64,000 nucleotides of DNA from Psychrobacillus sp. OK028. GTDB lineage: Bacteria > Bacillota > Bacilli > Bacillales_A > Planococcaceae. Below, one piece after another: positions 6,810 to 16,130 of the stretch. The first letter of the stretch is position 1. Every line of letters starts with the position of its first letter. The stretch covers positions 434,001-498,000 of the forward strand of contig NZ_FNHY01000002.1 of assembly GCF_900103605.1 (NCBI RefSeq), written 5' to 3'. The translations under genes were made by a program, and so were the position numbers. The notes beneath the pieces are model-generated. The model worked only from the letters and a program-made list of their open reading frames with translations, did not search any database and was not told the origin of the DNA.

Positions 6810-8162
6810 ATGATGAAAAAAGTATTGATCGCCAATCGCGGAGAAATAGCAGTCCGCATAATACGTGCTTGTAAAGAATTAGATATCGAAACTGTTGCTG
6901 TATATTCTGAAGCAGACCGAGAAGCACTTCATGTGCAAATTGCCGATGAAGCATACTGTATTGGTCCGAGACTATCAAAGGATTCCTATTTGAATTTCTC
7001 TAATATCATAACTGTAGCTAAACTAACAGGCTGTGAAGGAATTCATCCTGGTTATGGATTCCTAGCAGAAAATGCTGAGTTTGCCGAGCTATGTGAAGAA
7101 TGCGATATTAAATTTATCGGACCGTCTTCCTCTGCTATCAAAAGTATGGGAATTAAGGATGTAGCAAAAGAAACAATGGAAAAAGCAGGAGTTCCAATAG
7201 TTCCAGGCTCTAAAGGGATTGTAGAAACCGATGAAGCTGCTTTAAAAGTAGCTAAAGAAATAGGTTTTCCAGTTATCATCAAAGCTACTGCTGGTGGCGG
7301 TGGTAAAGGAATCCGTGTTGCTAAAGATGAGGAAGATCTTCTAAAAGGAATTAAAATAACGCAAAAAGAAGCGGCAGCAGCATTTGGCAACCCTGGCGTT
7401 TATTTAGAAAAATATATTGAAGTGTTCCGTCATGTGGAAATTCAAGTCTTAGCGGATGGTCACGGAAATGCGGTTCACTTTGGGGAACGCGATTGTACTG
7501 TTCAACGTCGTATGCAAAAGCTAGTGGAGGAGGCACCTTCTCCTGCATTGTCTGAAGAACTTCGCGCTGAAATGGGAGCAGCTGCTGTAAAGGCGGCGCT
7601 GGCTGTTGGTTATGAAAGTGCAGGTACAGTAGAATTTATCTTTGATCATATAGAACAAAAATTCTACTTTATGGAGATGAATACACGTATTCAAGTGGAA
7701 CATCCTGTCACAGAAATGATTACAGGTGTAGATTTGATTAAACAGATGCTGTTAGTAGCTGCAGGTGAAAAATTGCCATTCGAACAAAAAGATATTAAAC
7801 TTAATGGATGGGCAATTGAGTGTCGTATCAATGCGGAGAATCCTACGAAAAACTTTATGCCTTCTCCAGGTCTAGTTGAGTTTTATTTACCACCAGGTGG
7901 GTTAGGAGTTCGCGTAGATTCAGCTGTATATCCAGGTTACACGATTCCGCCATTCTATGATTCAATGGTTGCAAAACTTATCGTCCATGCTGAGACGCGT
8001 GAAGAAGCAATCGCTAAGATGAAACGTGCACTAAGTGAATTTGCTATCGAAGGAGTCGAAACAACGATTGGATTCCACTCGAAGCTCATGAATCATGAAG
8101 TTTTTGTATCTGGTGATTTTGATACGAAATTCTTAGAGAAATATGATGTGATGAATTCATAA
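6810..8162 (+). CDS. accC: Biotin carboxylase subunit of acetyl-CoA carboxylase
   Basis: An ATP-grasp enzyme of about 450 residues that carboxylates biotin on AccB using bicarbonate and ATP. Visible are the N-terminal KVLIANRGEIAVRIIRACKEL, the glycine-rich ATP loop ATAGGGGKGIRV, the GERDCTVQRRMQKLVEEAPSP segment and the catalytic EMNTRIQVEHPVTE. I chose ATG 6810 (or 6813) after AAGAAAGGAG rather than the longer frame that overlaps accB, because the protein then aligns with known AccC N termini. It ends 16 bases before yqhY. Confidence 0.97.
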   Translation: MMKKVLIANRGEIAVRIIRACKELDIETVAVYSEADREALHVQIADEAYCIGPRLSKDSYLNFSNIITVAKLTGCEGIHPGYGFLAENAEFAELCEECDIKFIGPSSSAIKSMGIKDVAKETMEKAGVPIVPGSKGIVETDEAALKVAKEIGFPVIIKATAGGGGKGIRVAKDEEDLLKGIKITQKEAAAAFGNPGVYLEKYIEVFRHVEIQVLADGHGNAVHFGERDCTVQRRMQKLVEEAPSPALSEELRAEMGAAAVKAALAVGYESAGTVEFIFDHIEQKFYFMEMNTRIQVEHPVTEMITGVDLIKQMLLVAAGEKLPFEQKDIKLNGWAIECRINAENPTKNFMPSPGLVEFYLPPGGLGVRVDSAVYPGYTIPPFYDSMVAKLIVHAETREEAIAKMKRALSEFAIEGVETTIGFHSKLMNHEVFVSGDFDTKFLEKYDVMNS

Positions 8163-8178
8163 CAAGGAGTGAAGGATT

Positions 8179-8571
8179 ATGACAGAAACTACTGAACAGA
8201 AGTTTGTTCAAATGACTCCTGAAGGAAAAGAATATTTAGGAACAATAGAAATTGCTCCCGAAGTTATTACCGTAATTGCTGGTATTGCCACAAACGAAGT
8301 AGAAGGTATTGCTGGTACTAGAGGGAACTTTGCAGCTGGAGTGGTAGAACGCTTAGGGAAAAAAGTTCACGGCAAAGGTATTAAAACAGAGATTAATAAT
8401 GAAGGATTGTTTATCGACGTTTATTGCTTAGTGAAATACGGATCCTCCGTCCCTACAGTTGCTAGAGAAGTACAGTCTCAAATTCGTCAAGCTATTGAAA
8501 ATATGACGAGCTTAACGCCAAAAGAAGTTAATGTACATATTACAGGTGTACAATTTGATACAGCAGAATAA
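8179..8571 (+). CDS. yqhY: Asp23/Gls24 family protein YqhY
   Basis: A 130-residue DUF322 protein: LGTIEIAPEVITVIAGIATNEVEGIAG, then VERLGKKVHGKGIKTEI and VYCLVKYGSSVPTVAREVQ, all typical. In B. subtilis yqhY is co-transcribed with accB and accC and affects acetyl-CoA carboxylase activity. The same arrangement here supports that link. ATG 8179 follows AACAAGGAGTGAAGG. A strong terminator starts at the stop codon. Confidence 0.93.
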   Translation: MTETTEQKFVQMTPEGKEYLGTIEIAPEVITVIAGIATNEVEGIAGTRGNFAAGVVERLGKKVHGKGIKTEINNEGLFIDVYCLVKYGSSVPTVAREVQSQIRQAIENMTSLTPKEVNVHITGVQFDTAE

Positions 8572-8609
8572 AAGAGAAAGAGCTATCTAGGTAGCTCTTT
8601 CTCTTTTTT
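8571..8609 (+). terminator. Terminator of the accBC-yqhY operon
   Basis: Perfect stem AAAGAGAAAGAGCTA, loop tctagg, TAGCTCTTTCTCTTT with T tail. It begins on the last base of the yqhY stop codon. Confidence 0.93.
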
Positions 8610-8685
8610 CTCTTTCTTAATACACATACAACAACAAAATATGCTATGATTGTCTAGATAGTTACATTTAAAGGAGAACTAAATA

Positions 8686-9063
8686 ATGAAACGAAGACAA
8701 GCGAGAGAATTAGCATTACAAGCATTATTTCAATTAGATAATCATGAACTTTCCATAGAAGAAGCTATTGGACATGTTACGGAAGAACAAGATTCTTTTT
8801 TAACCCAAGTAGTGAATGGGGTCGTGAGTCACAAGGACGAAATAGATGCTTCTTTAACAGATAAGTTAGAAAATTGGTCGCTGTCCAGACTGCCGAAAAT
8901 TGAACGTACAGTGTTAAGAATAGCTGTATTTGAATTACTTTTCACAGAAGAAACACCAGCAAAAGTTGTAATTAATGAAGCACTAGAGATTTGTAAAGTA
9001 TTTGGTGACGAAAAGTCAAGCCGATTCGTAAATGGCGTTTTATCAAAATATACAGAGCAATAA
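8686..9063 (+). CDS. nusB: Transcription antitermination factor NusB
   Basis: A 125-residue all-helical protein that binds boxA RNA with NusE in rRNA antitermination. It opens with the typical MKRRQARELALQALFQLDN. The C-terminal half has RLPKIERTVLRIAVFELLF and PAKVVINEALEICKVFGDEKS, followed by RFVNGVLSKY. ATG 8686 follows AAAGGAGAACTAAAT. folD follows after 27 bases, as in B. subtilis. Confidence 0.97.
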   Translation: MKRRQARELALQALFQLDNHELSIEEAIGHVTEEQDSFLTQVVNGVVSHKDEIDASLTDKLENWSLSRLPKIERTVLRIAVFELLFTEETPAKVVINEALEICKVFGDEKSSRFVNGVLSKYTEQ

Positions 9064-9090
9064 TCTACATTGACTTAAGGAGCGTTCATA

Positions 9091-9945
9091 GTGTCTATTA
9101 ATAAAATTGATGGAAAACAAATTGCGGGATTAGTTACAGAAAAAGTAAAAGAACGAGTAGAAAATCTAAAATCTAAAGGTGTCGTTCCAGGATTAGCGGT
9201 TGTTTTAGTAGGAAACAATCCTGCTTCCCAAACTTATGTAAACAATAAAGCAAAAACGTGTGAGCGTTTAGGTATGTATTCTGTGCTTATAGAGTTAGAC
9301 GAAACTATTTCGGAGGACGAGCTTCTTAAAAATATAGAGGCACTTAACGAAGATGCTAAAATTCATGGCATTTTAGTTCAACTGCCATTGCCTTCTCAAA
9401 TTGATGAGGACAGAGTAATATCGGCAATTTCACCAAAGAAGGATGTAGATGGTTTTCATCCAGAAAGTGTTGGAAAAATGATGATTGGTCAACAATCATT
9501 CCTACCATGTACACCTTTTGGAGTGATGAAATTACTCGAATATAGCGATGTAGAAATTGCCGGAAAACATGCGGTTATTATTGGTCGTAGTAATATTGTA
9601 GGAAAACCAATGGGTCAACTATTGTTGCAAAAAGATGCAACTGTTACTTACTGTCATTCTAAAACGAAGGATATTCGTTCTTTTACTAAGCAAGCAGATA
9701 TTTTAGTGGTAGCAACTGGACGAGCTAAAATGATTGATGCTAGTTATATAAAAGAAGGGGCAGTTGTTATTGATGTAGGTATCAACCGGGATGAGAATAA
9801 CAAGCTTTGCGGAGATGTGGATTTTGAATCGGCGCAGGAAGTTGCTTCTAAAATTACTCCAGTTCCTGGCGGGGTAGGTCCAATGACGATTGCGATGCTT
9901 ATGGAAAATACTTGTTTAGCTGCTGAAAATACATTATCGAACTAA
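9091..9945 (+). CDS. folD: Methylenetetrahydrofolate dehydrogenase/cyclohydrolase
   Basis: A 284-residue bifunctional enzyme interconverting 5,10-methylene- and 10-formyl-tetrahydrofolate. The catalytic [15 protein letters not shown], the GILVQLPLP signature and the [13 protein letters not shown] and [15 protein letters not shown] cofactor loops are all present; it ends with [19 protein letters not shown]. The GTG start at 9091 follows TAAGGAGCG. The gene is normal in length. A repeat separates it from xseA. Confidence 0.97.
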   Translation: MSINKIDGKQIAGLVTEKVKERVENLKSKGVVPGLAVVLVGNNPASQTYVNNKAKTCERLGMYSVLIELDETISEDELLKNIEALNEDAKIHGILVQLPLPSQIDEDRVISAISPKKDVDGFHPESVGKMMIGQQSFLPCTPFGVMKLLEYSDVEIAGKHAVIIGRSNIVGKPMGQLLLQKDATVTYCHSKTKDIRSFTKQADILVVATGRAKMIDASYIKEGAVVIDVGINRDENNKLCGDVDFESAQEVASKITPVPGGVGPMTIAMLMENTCLAAENTLSN

Positions 9946-10007
9946 TAATAGTCCAGCTCAAACGCTTAATAAGTAAGATAGAATATAAAATGTCGCATTA
10001 ACATTTG

Positions 10008-10219
10008 GTTTAAGGGACTTGTAAGAACGAATAATCCAATGATTTCCGTTTCAGGTGGGGTACAAACTCTAACAGCGCCGCCTCGTGTGGCAACGCCAAC
10101 TAACATCCTACTTATACTAAGGTCTTATTGTTGATTGTAGCGCAGGTCGGCGACTCCTGTAGGACAGCACGAGGGAGAGACTACAGGCTCGAGCCGTGCC
10201 CACGGAAAGCGTCCGAGAA
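10008..10219. repeat. Composite GC-rich repeat between folD and xseA
   Basis: The left block (10008-10058) matches 2163-2214 almost base for base. The right block from 10130 (GTTGATTGTAGCGCAGG ...) to about 10219 matches 2549-2634. Compared with the locus at 2 kb, the middle is shortened and the right palindromic arm after GCGTCCGA is deleted, yet the following GGCATATCCA is shared by both loci. These look like two states of the same composite element. It fills most of the 357 bases between folD and xseA; no gene is present. Confidence 0.75.
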
Positions 10220-10302
10220 ATAAATGGCATATCCATTTTTTGTTCGCAAAAGACCGAGCGTTTTTAACCGATTTTTCTTATTAAATTTATGGGGTTGTTT
10301 TT

Positions 10303-11661
10303 TTGACTACTGAACCGAATAAGTACTTAACTGTTAAATCCTTAACCAAATACATAAAGCGGAAATTTGATGCGGACACGCATTTGCGAGATGTGTACGT
10401 TAAAGGTGAGCTCTCCAATGTGAAGGTTCATTCCAGCGGACATATTTATTTTACGCTGAAAGATGATGCTGCACGGATAACTTCTGTAATGTTTGCGATG
10501 AATGCCAAGTCTCTAAAATTTGTTCCGGAAAGCGGCATGAATGTACTCGTACGAGGAGATGTAAACGTCTTTGAAGTAGCTGGACAATATCAGTTATACG
10601 CTTCTACTATACAACCAGATGGTATTGGAGAGCTTTTTTTAGCATTCGAACAATTAAAAAAGAAATTACAACAAGAAGGACTCTTCCATCCAAGTCGTAA
10701 AAAACCAATACCAACCTTCCCTAAAAAGATTGGTGTTGTTACCTCTAAAACCGGTGCTGCAATACGAGATATATTGACGACACTCGAACGGCGCTATCCT
10801 ATTTCCGAAGTAGTTGTTTTTCCTAGTATTGTTCAGGGACCTCAAGCTGCACCTTCCATTGTGAAATCCATTGAAAAAGCCAACCAGGTTGTTAATATGG
10901 ATGTCTTAATCGTTGGAAGAGGTGGTGGGTCCATCGAGGATTTATGGGCTTTCAACGAGGAGGTTGTAGCAAGAGCCATTGCAAACAGTCGCGTTCCTAT
11001 CATCAGTGCGGTTGGCCATGAAACAGATACAACGATTGCTGACTTTGTTTCGGATTTAAGAGCGCCAACTCCAACAGCTGCTGCTGAAATGGCAGTACCT
11101 AGCAAAGAAAATCTGATGAAAAATATTTTATCTTACCAATCGGCAAGCTTTCATTTTATAACGAAACGGCTTACAGATGAAAAAAACAGATTTAAGCGAG
11201 CAATGGAATCCCCTGTAATGGCAACCCCTGAGAAATTATACCGTCCTTTTATTGAAAGGTTTGTTCGTACAGAGCAGCAGCTACAAAGAGAAACCAACCT
11301 TCTTTTTAAAAATAAGCAACGTGATTTTTCACAGGTTCAAAATAGATTTATACAATTATCTCCACAAAGAGTAATTGATCAGCATCATAAAACTGTTCAG
11401 TTAGTAACTAATCAATTGAACCAAGCGTCACTAGCGACATTTGAAAAAAATCGTCAGCAATTTGTTAGTTCTATACGGACATTAGAAGCTTTGAATCCAT
11501 TAAAGATAATGGATCGTGGGTACAGTATTGTATACAAAGAGGGTAAACTAGTTAAATCCATTGAAAATGTAAAAAAAGATGATTCGATATTTGTTACATT
11601 ACAAGATGGTCAATTAGAAGCTATCGTAAGGCGAGTTGATGTGAAAGAAAGTGGGGACTAA
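10303..11661 (+). CDS. xseA: Exodeoxyribonuclease VII large subunit
   Basis: A 452-residue nuclease subunit that degrades single-stranded DNA together with XseB. The N-terminal OB fold carries VYVKGELSNVKVHSSGHIYF. The catalytic domain has VVTSKTGAAIRDIL, IVGRGGGSIEDLWAFNEE and ISAVGHETDTTIADFVSD, and a long coiled coil follows (about 270-390). The TTG start at 10303 gives the usual N terminus (KYLTVKSLTKYIKRKF). Its ribosome site (GGGGTTG) is weak. xseB starts five bases after the stop. Confidence 0.96.
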   Translation: MTTEPNKYLTVKSLTKYIKRKFDADTHLRDVYVKGELSNVKVHSSGHIYFTLKDDAARITSVMFAMNAKSLKFVPESGMNVLVRGDVNVFEVAGQYQLYASTIQPDGIGELFLAFEQLKKKLQQEGLFHPSRKKPIPTFPKKIGVVTSKTGAAIRDILTTLERRYPISEVVVFPSIVQGPQAAPSIVKSIEKANQVVNMDVLIVGRGGGSIEDLWAFNEEVVARAIANSRVPIISAVGHETDTTIADFVSDLRAPTPTAAAEMAVPSKENLMKNILSYQSASFHFITKRLTDEKNRFKRAMESPVMATPEKLYRPFIERFVRTEQQLQRETNLLFKNKQRDFSQVQNRFIQLSPQRVIDQHHKTVQLVTNQLNQASLATFEKNRQQFVSSIRTLEALNPLKIMDRGYSIVYKEGKLVKSIENVKKDDSIFVTLQDGQLEAIVRRVDVKESGD

Positions 11662-11666
11662 TATTA

Positions 11667-11888
11667 ATGACTAAGAAGGAAATTCTATTCGATGAAGCAA
11701 TGCTGCAATTAGAAAATATTGTTCGACAGCTGGAACAGGGGGATGTACCTTTAGAAAGTGCTATCGAGCTCTATCAAAAAGGTATGGAGCTTTCCAAAGT
11801 TTGCAGTGACAAGCTTCAAAGTGCTGAAAAACAATTAGTGACTTTTATGGATGAAAACAAAGAGGATGCTGGTGAGCCTAATGACTAA
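11667..11888 (+). CDS. xseB: Exodeoxyribonuclease VII small subunit
   Basis: A 73-residue helical hairpin protein: FDEAMLQLENIVRQLEQGDVPLE then SAIELYQKGMELSKVC, the standard XseB pattern. It forms the cap around the XseA catalytic core. The stop codon overlaps the ispA start, so the two are translationally coupled. Confidence 0.95.
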   Translation: MTKKEILFDEAMLQLENIVRQLEQGDVPLESAIELYQKGMELSKVCSDKLQSAEKQLVTFMDENKEDAGEPND

Positions 11889-12765
11889 TCTACTGAATTC
11901 ATTTATACAAACCAATCAGCCACGTATTGAAAAGACATTACATGATCTTATAAAAGATATAAACGCACCTCAGCAATTAAAAGAAGCAATGCTTTATTCA
12001 CTTCAAGCTGGCGGAAAAAGAATTAGACCCCTTTATACACTTGCCGTTTTAGAAGAGCTTGATGTAAGAAATGAAGATGCCATTATTGTCGCAAGTACAA
12101 TAGAAATGATTCACACTTATTCGCTCATCCATGATGATTTACCGGCAATGGATAACGATGATTTACGTCGTGGAAAGCCAACTAACCATAAAGTATTTGG
12201 CGAAGCTCTTGCGATATTAGCGGGAGATGCCCTCATTACGCTTGCTTTTGGTATAATTGCTAGACTTTCGAATATTTCTCCAGAACTAAAAATAGCATTA
12301 ATTGATCAGTTAAGTTTTTCTGCTGGTGCAGAAGGAATGGTTGGCGGGCAAGTTTTAGATATGCTCGGAGAAGGTCAAACCTTAACCCTTGCGCAACTAG
12401 AACAGGTACATGTAAACAAAACAGGTGCACTTTTGTCGTACAGTATTTTAGCTGGAGCAATTATTGCAAATGCCTCGGAAGAAAAAAAGACTGCATTAGA
12501 AAAATATGCTTTTCACATTGGTCTTGCTTTCCAAATTCAAGATGACATTCTAGACGTAGAAGGCACATCGGAACAATTGGGGAAAACAGCTGGTAAAGAC
12601 TTAATAAGTGAAAAAAATACATATCCATCTATATTAACGATGGAAGGTGCAAAAACTGAACTTCAAAATCAATATAACCAAGCGTTTCAAGCATTAGAAA
12701 CTGTTCAAATGCATAAAGGCTTACTAGTAGAGTTTGCCGATTATATTACAAAAAGGTCAAAATAG
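11881..12765 (+). CDS. ispA: Farnesyl diphosphate (polyprenyl) synthase
   Basis: A 294-residue isoprenoid chain elongating enzyme. The first aspartate-rich motif is DDLPAMDNDDLRRGKP and the second is DDILDVEG. AGGKRIRP and EGMVGGQVLDM are also typical. I placed the start at ATG 11881, which overlaps the xseB stop and gives MTNLL as in B. subtilis IspA. The longer frame would overlap xseB by 38 bases. With dxs downstream it links precursor supply to prenyl synthesis. Confidence 0.95.
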   Translation: MTNLLNSFIQTNQPRIEKTLHDLIKDINAPQQLKEAMLYSLQAGGKRIRPLYTLAVLEELDVRNEDAIIVASTIEMIHTYSLIHDDLPAMDNDDLRRGKPTNHKVFGEALAILAGDALITLAFGIIARLSNISPELKIALIDQLSFSAGAEGMVGGQVLDMLGEGQTLTLAQLEQVHVNKTGALLSYSILAGAIIANASEEKKTALEKYAFHIGLAFQIQDDILDVEGTSEQLGKTAGKDLISEKNTYPSILTMEGAKTELQNQYNQAFQALETVQMHKGLLVEFADYITKRSK

Positions 12766-12846
12766 GACCGAATTGTTTGTTTTTTATACAATTATTGCTA
12801 TGATATTAACTAGTTGTAAAGAAGGAAATCTAATAGAAGGTGTGTG

Positions 12847-14748
12847 ATGGCAATGGATTTAACTTCAATTTCTAGCCCATCCTTTTTAAAAAGTTTAGAT
12901 AATGAACAATTAAAGGAACTTAGTGAAGATATTCGATCGTTTTTAATAGAAAATTTAGCTGTAACAGGTGGGCATATTGGACCTAACTTAGGTGTAGTGG
13001 AACTAACAATTGCTTTGCATAAATCATTCAATAGCCCAGACGATAAGTTTCTATGGGATGTTGGGCATCAAGCATATGTTCATAAAATTTTAACGGGACG
13101 TGCGAGTCAATTTAACACGCTTCGTCAATTTAAAGGATTATGTGGCTTTCCAAAGCGTATTGAGAGTGAACATGATGTATGGGAAGCTGGCCATAGCTCA
13201 ACTTCTCTATCAGCTGCAATGGGTATGGCAAAGGCTCGTGATCTGCAAAACAAAAAAAATTATGTGGTGCCAATAATTGGAGACGGTGCACTTACAGGTG
13301 GTATGGCATTAGAAGCTCTGAATCATATTGGGCATGAAAAAACGGATATGACGGTTATTTTAAATGACAACGAAATGTCTATCGCGCCGAATGTTGGAGC
13401 TCTCCACAATGTACTAGGTAGATTGCGTACGCATGGAACTTATAATAAAGCAAAAGATGAACTAGAATCTTTGCTTAAGAAAATTCCGGCAGTCGGTGGA
13501 AAGCTTGCAGGTACGGCCGAGCGAGTAAAGGATAGTCTAAAGTATTTACTCGTCTCAGGTGCGTTTTTTGAAGAATTAGGATTTACTTATCTTGGTCCAA
13601 TCGACGGTCACGACTTTGAAGCATTAGAGGAAAACCTCCAATATGCGAAGAAGATGAAGGGTCCAGTACTTTTACATGTTATAACGAAAAAAGGGAAGGG
13701 TTTTAAACCTGCAGAACTTGACAAGATAGGCACTTGGCATGGAACTGGGCCATATAAAATGGAAACTGGTGATTTAGTGAAATCATCTTCCAAAGGTCCG
13801 TCTTGGAGTGCACTGGTTGCGGAAACTGCGAGAAAACTTGCACGAACAGATAAACGCATTGTTGCAATTACTCCGGCAATGCCAGTCGGCTCCAAACTAG
13901 AGGGGTTCGCTTCCGAATTTCCGAATCGCATGTTCGATGTAGGTATCGCTGAACAGCATGCTACAACAATGGCTGCTGGCATGGCTGCAGACGGTATGAA
14001 ACCAATGCTTGTAATTTATTCAACATTCCTTCAGCGTGCTTACGATCAAGTGCTTCATGATATTTGTCGACAAAATCTAAATGTTGTTATTGCTATTGAC
14101 CGAGCTGGTTTAGTTGGAGCAGATGGAGAAACACATCAAGGTGTATTTGATATTTCATTCTTACGTCATATGCCGAATATGGTTATTATGATGCCAAAAG
14201 ATGAAAATGAAGGGCAGCATATGGTAAACACAGCATTCGAATATTCCGATGGTCCAATAGCACTTCGTTATCCAAGAGGAAATGGTCTTGGTGTTCCAAT
14301 GGATGAGGAATTGAAAACTATTCCAATTGGTTCGTGGGAAGTACTAAAAGAAGGCACACAGGCAGCCATTCTGACATTTGGAACGACAATTCCAATGGCT
14401 ATGCAAGCTGCAGAATTACTTGCACAACAGAATATTTCAGCTGAAGTGATCAATGCACGTTTTATCAAGCCATTGGATGCAGAAATGCTGAAAGATTTAC
14501 AGGCACGTAATATTCCAATCATTACTTTGGAAGAGAGTGCGCTTCAAGGTGGCTTCGGTAGTGCAGTAATAGAGTTCTACAATGAGAATGACCTACCAGC
14601 AAATGTTCATCGTATAGGTATTCCAGATATCTTTATCGAACATGGTGAGGTAAATCAATTACTAGAAGAAATTCATATTACTTCAGATGAAGTTGTAGAA
14701 GTAGTAAATAGAAAAATAAAAGAATCATCTAGGTATATTCCATCATGA
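12847..14748 (+). CDS. dxs: 1-deoxy-D-xylulose-5-phosphate synthase
   Basis: A transketolase-like enzyme of about 633 residues that joins pyruvate and glyceraldehyde 3-phosphate in the MEP isoprenoid pathway. The thiamine pyrophosphate site [18 protein letters not shown], the [13 protein letters not shown] start and the [10 protein letters not shown] and [15 protein letters not shown] segments are conserved. ATG 12847 is six bases after TAGAAGG. The last codons overlap the tlyA start by four bases. Confidence 0.97.
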   Translation: MAMDLTSISSPSFLKSLDNEQLKELSEDIRSFLIENLAVTGGHIGPNLGVVELTIALHKSFNSPDDKFLWDVGHQAYVHKILTGRASQFNTLRQFKGLCGFPKRIESEHDVWEAGHSSTSLSAAMGMAKARDLQNKKNYVVPIIGDGALTGGMALEALNHIGHEKTDMTVILNDNEMSIAPNVGALHNVLGRLRTHGTYNKAKDELESLLKKIPAVGGKLAGTAERVKDSLKYLLVSGAFFEELGFTYLGPIDGHDFEALEENLQYAKKMKGPVLLHVITKKGKGFKPAELDKIGTWHGTGPYKMETGDLVKSSSKGPSWSALVAETARKLARTDKRIVAITPAMPVGSKLEGFASEFPNRMFDVGIAEQHATTMAAGMAADGMKPMLVIYSTFLQRAYDQVLHDICRQNLNVVIAIDRAGLVGADGETHQGVFDISFLRHMPNMVIMMPKDENEGQHMVNTAFEYSDGPIALRYPRGNGLGVPMDEELKTIPIGSWEVLKEGTQAAILTFGTTIPMAMQAAELLAQQNISAEVINARFIKPLDAEMLKDLQARNIPIITLEESALQGGFGSAVIEFYNENDLPANVHRIGIPDIFIEHGEVNQLLEEIHITSDEVVEVVNRKIKESSRYIPS

Positions 14749-15563
14749 CAAAAATACCGAAAGAACGTGTTGATGTATTATTAGTCGAACAAGGATTATT
14801 CGACACGAGAGAAAAAGCTAAGCGTGCTATTATGGCAGGGCTTATTTACAAAAATGAAGAACGTATTGATAAACCTGGAGAAAAGGTGGAAGTAACTTCT
14901 GTTTTAGTTGTAAAAGGTCAGGTCTTAAAATATGTAAGCCGAGGCGGACTAAAGCTTGAAAAAGCATTAGAACAATTCGACTTGCAGATCGAAGACAGAA
15001 TTATGCTTGATATCGGTTCTTCTACTGGCGGATTTACGGACTGTGGTTTACAAAACGGAGTCAAGCATGCCTATGCTTTAGATGTAGGAAGCAATCAGTT
15101 GGCTTGGAAAATTAGGCAGGATGCTCGTGTAACTGTTATGGAAAAAACGAATTTTAGATACTCAACACCTGCAGACTTTTTAGAGGGCTTACCTTCTTTT
15201 GTATCGATTGATGTATCGTTTATTTCGTTAAAGCTTATTTTTCCGACTTTAAAAACAATTTTAGTGCCTAATGGTGATGTCATTGCACTTGTGAAACCTC
15301 AGTTTGAGGCAGGCAAAGATCGCGTAGGAAAAAAAGGCGTTGTAAGAGATAAAGCAGTACATATAGATGTGCTGAAGGAAATTGCTCAATTTGCAGAAAA
15401 TCAGCATTTTCAGCTAAAAAATGCTTCTTTCTCTCCTATAACAGGAGGAGAGGGAAATATCGAGTTTTTATTTCATCTTAAGAATATTGTGGGGGAAGAG
15501 TTTCCACCGCATCAGATCGATTTTACAAAACTAGTGAACGAAGCACATGAATTACTAAAATAA
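14745..15563 (+). CDS. TlyA family rRNA 2'-O-methyltransferase (YqxC)
   Basis: A 272-residue protein with an N-terminal S4 RNA-binding domain ([36 protein letters not shown]) and a FtsJ-like methyltransferase domain with the SAM loop [15 protein letters not shown]. The [15 protein letters not shown] segment matches TlyA/YqxC. TlyA proteins methylate ribosomal RNA and some are called haemolysins. The ATG sits inside the dxs stop (ATGA overlap). A terminator follows, separating it from argR. Confidence 0.9.
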   Translation: MTKIPKERVDVLLVEQGLFDTREKAKRAIMAGLIYKNEERIDKPGEKVEVTSVLVVKGQVLKYVSRGGLKLEKALEQFDLQIEDRIMLDIGSSTGGFTDCGLQNGVKHAYALDVGSNQLAWKIRQDARVTVMEKTNFRYSTPADFLEGLPSFVSIDVSFISLKLIFPTLKTILVPNGDVIALVKPQFEAGKDRVGKKGVVRDKAVHIDVLKEIAQFAENQHFQLKNASFSPITGGEGNIEFLFHLKNIVGEEFPPHQIDFTKLVNEAHELLK

Positions 15564-15566
15564 CTT

Positions 15567-15594
15567 GCGGCTCTTCTAAAGAGTCGCTTTTTTC
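15567..15594 (+). terminator. Terminator after the tlyA-like gene
   Basis: GCGGCTCTT, loop ctaa, AGAGTCGC then a T tail, directly after the stop. Confidence 0.8.
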
Positions 15595-15664
15595 TTGTTA
15601 CTTTTTCAATCCAATGCTATTGTATAAAGTAAACAGTATAAATATACAAAGAGGTGGACCCGAG

Positions 15665-16114
15665 ATGAATAAGGGACAGAGACATATTCGCATAAGAGAT
15701 ATTATTGCTAAGCATGAAATTGAAACACAGGACGATTTAGTCGATTTTCTAAAAAATGCAGGATATAATGTCACACAAGCTACGGTTTCGAGAGATATTA
15801 AGGAACTACATCTAGTGAAAGTACCGTTGCCAAATGGTAATTATAAATATAGTTTACCTGCTGATCAACGCTTTAATCCGATTCAAAAATTACGAAGAGC
15901 TCTATCCGACGCATTCGTTAGTATTGATGGAGCCAGCCATTTCTTAGTGATGAAAACGTTACCTGGTAATGCTCATGCAATCGGTTCTTTGATCGATTAC
16001 TTAGATTGGACCGAAATATTAGGTACTATTTGTGGAGACGACACTTGTTTAATCCTTTGCAGGGAGGAAAAAGATAGTCTGGTTATTAAAAATCGTTTAC
16101 TTGAAATGCTTTAA
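15665..16114 (+). CDS. argR: Arginine repressor ArgR/AhrC
   Basis: A 149-residue hexameric regulator of arginine metabolism. The winged-helix N-terminal domain has [19 protein letters not shown] and [15 protein letters not shown]. The C-terminal arginine-binding domain has the [15 protein letters not shown] and [12 protein letters not shown] segments. ATG 15665 follows AAAGAGGTGG; a longer frame upstream lacks a ribosome site. It precedes recN by 16 bases, as in B. subtilis. Confidence 0.96.
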   Translation: MNKGQRHIRIRDIIAKHEIETQDDLVDFLKNAGYNVTQATVSRDIKELHLVKVPLPNGNYKYSLPADQRFNPIQKLRRALSDAFVSIDGASHFLVMKTLPGNAHAIGSLIDYLDWTEILGTICGDDTCLILCREEKDSLVIKNRLLEML

Positions 16115-16130
16115 AGTGAGGTGAAAGCTA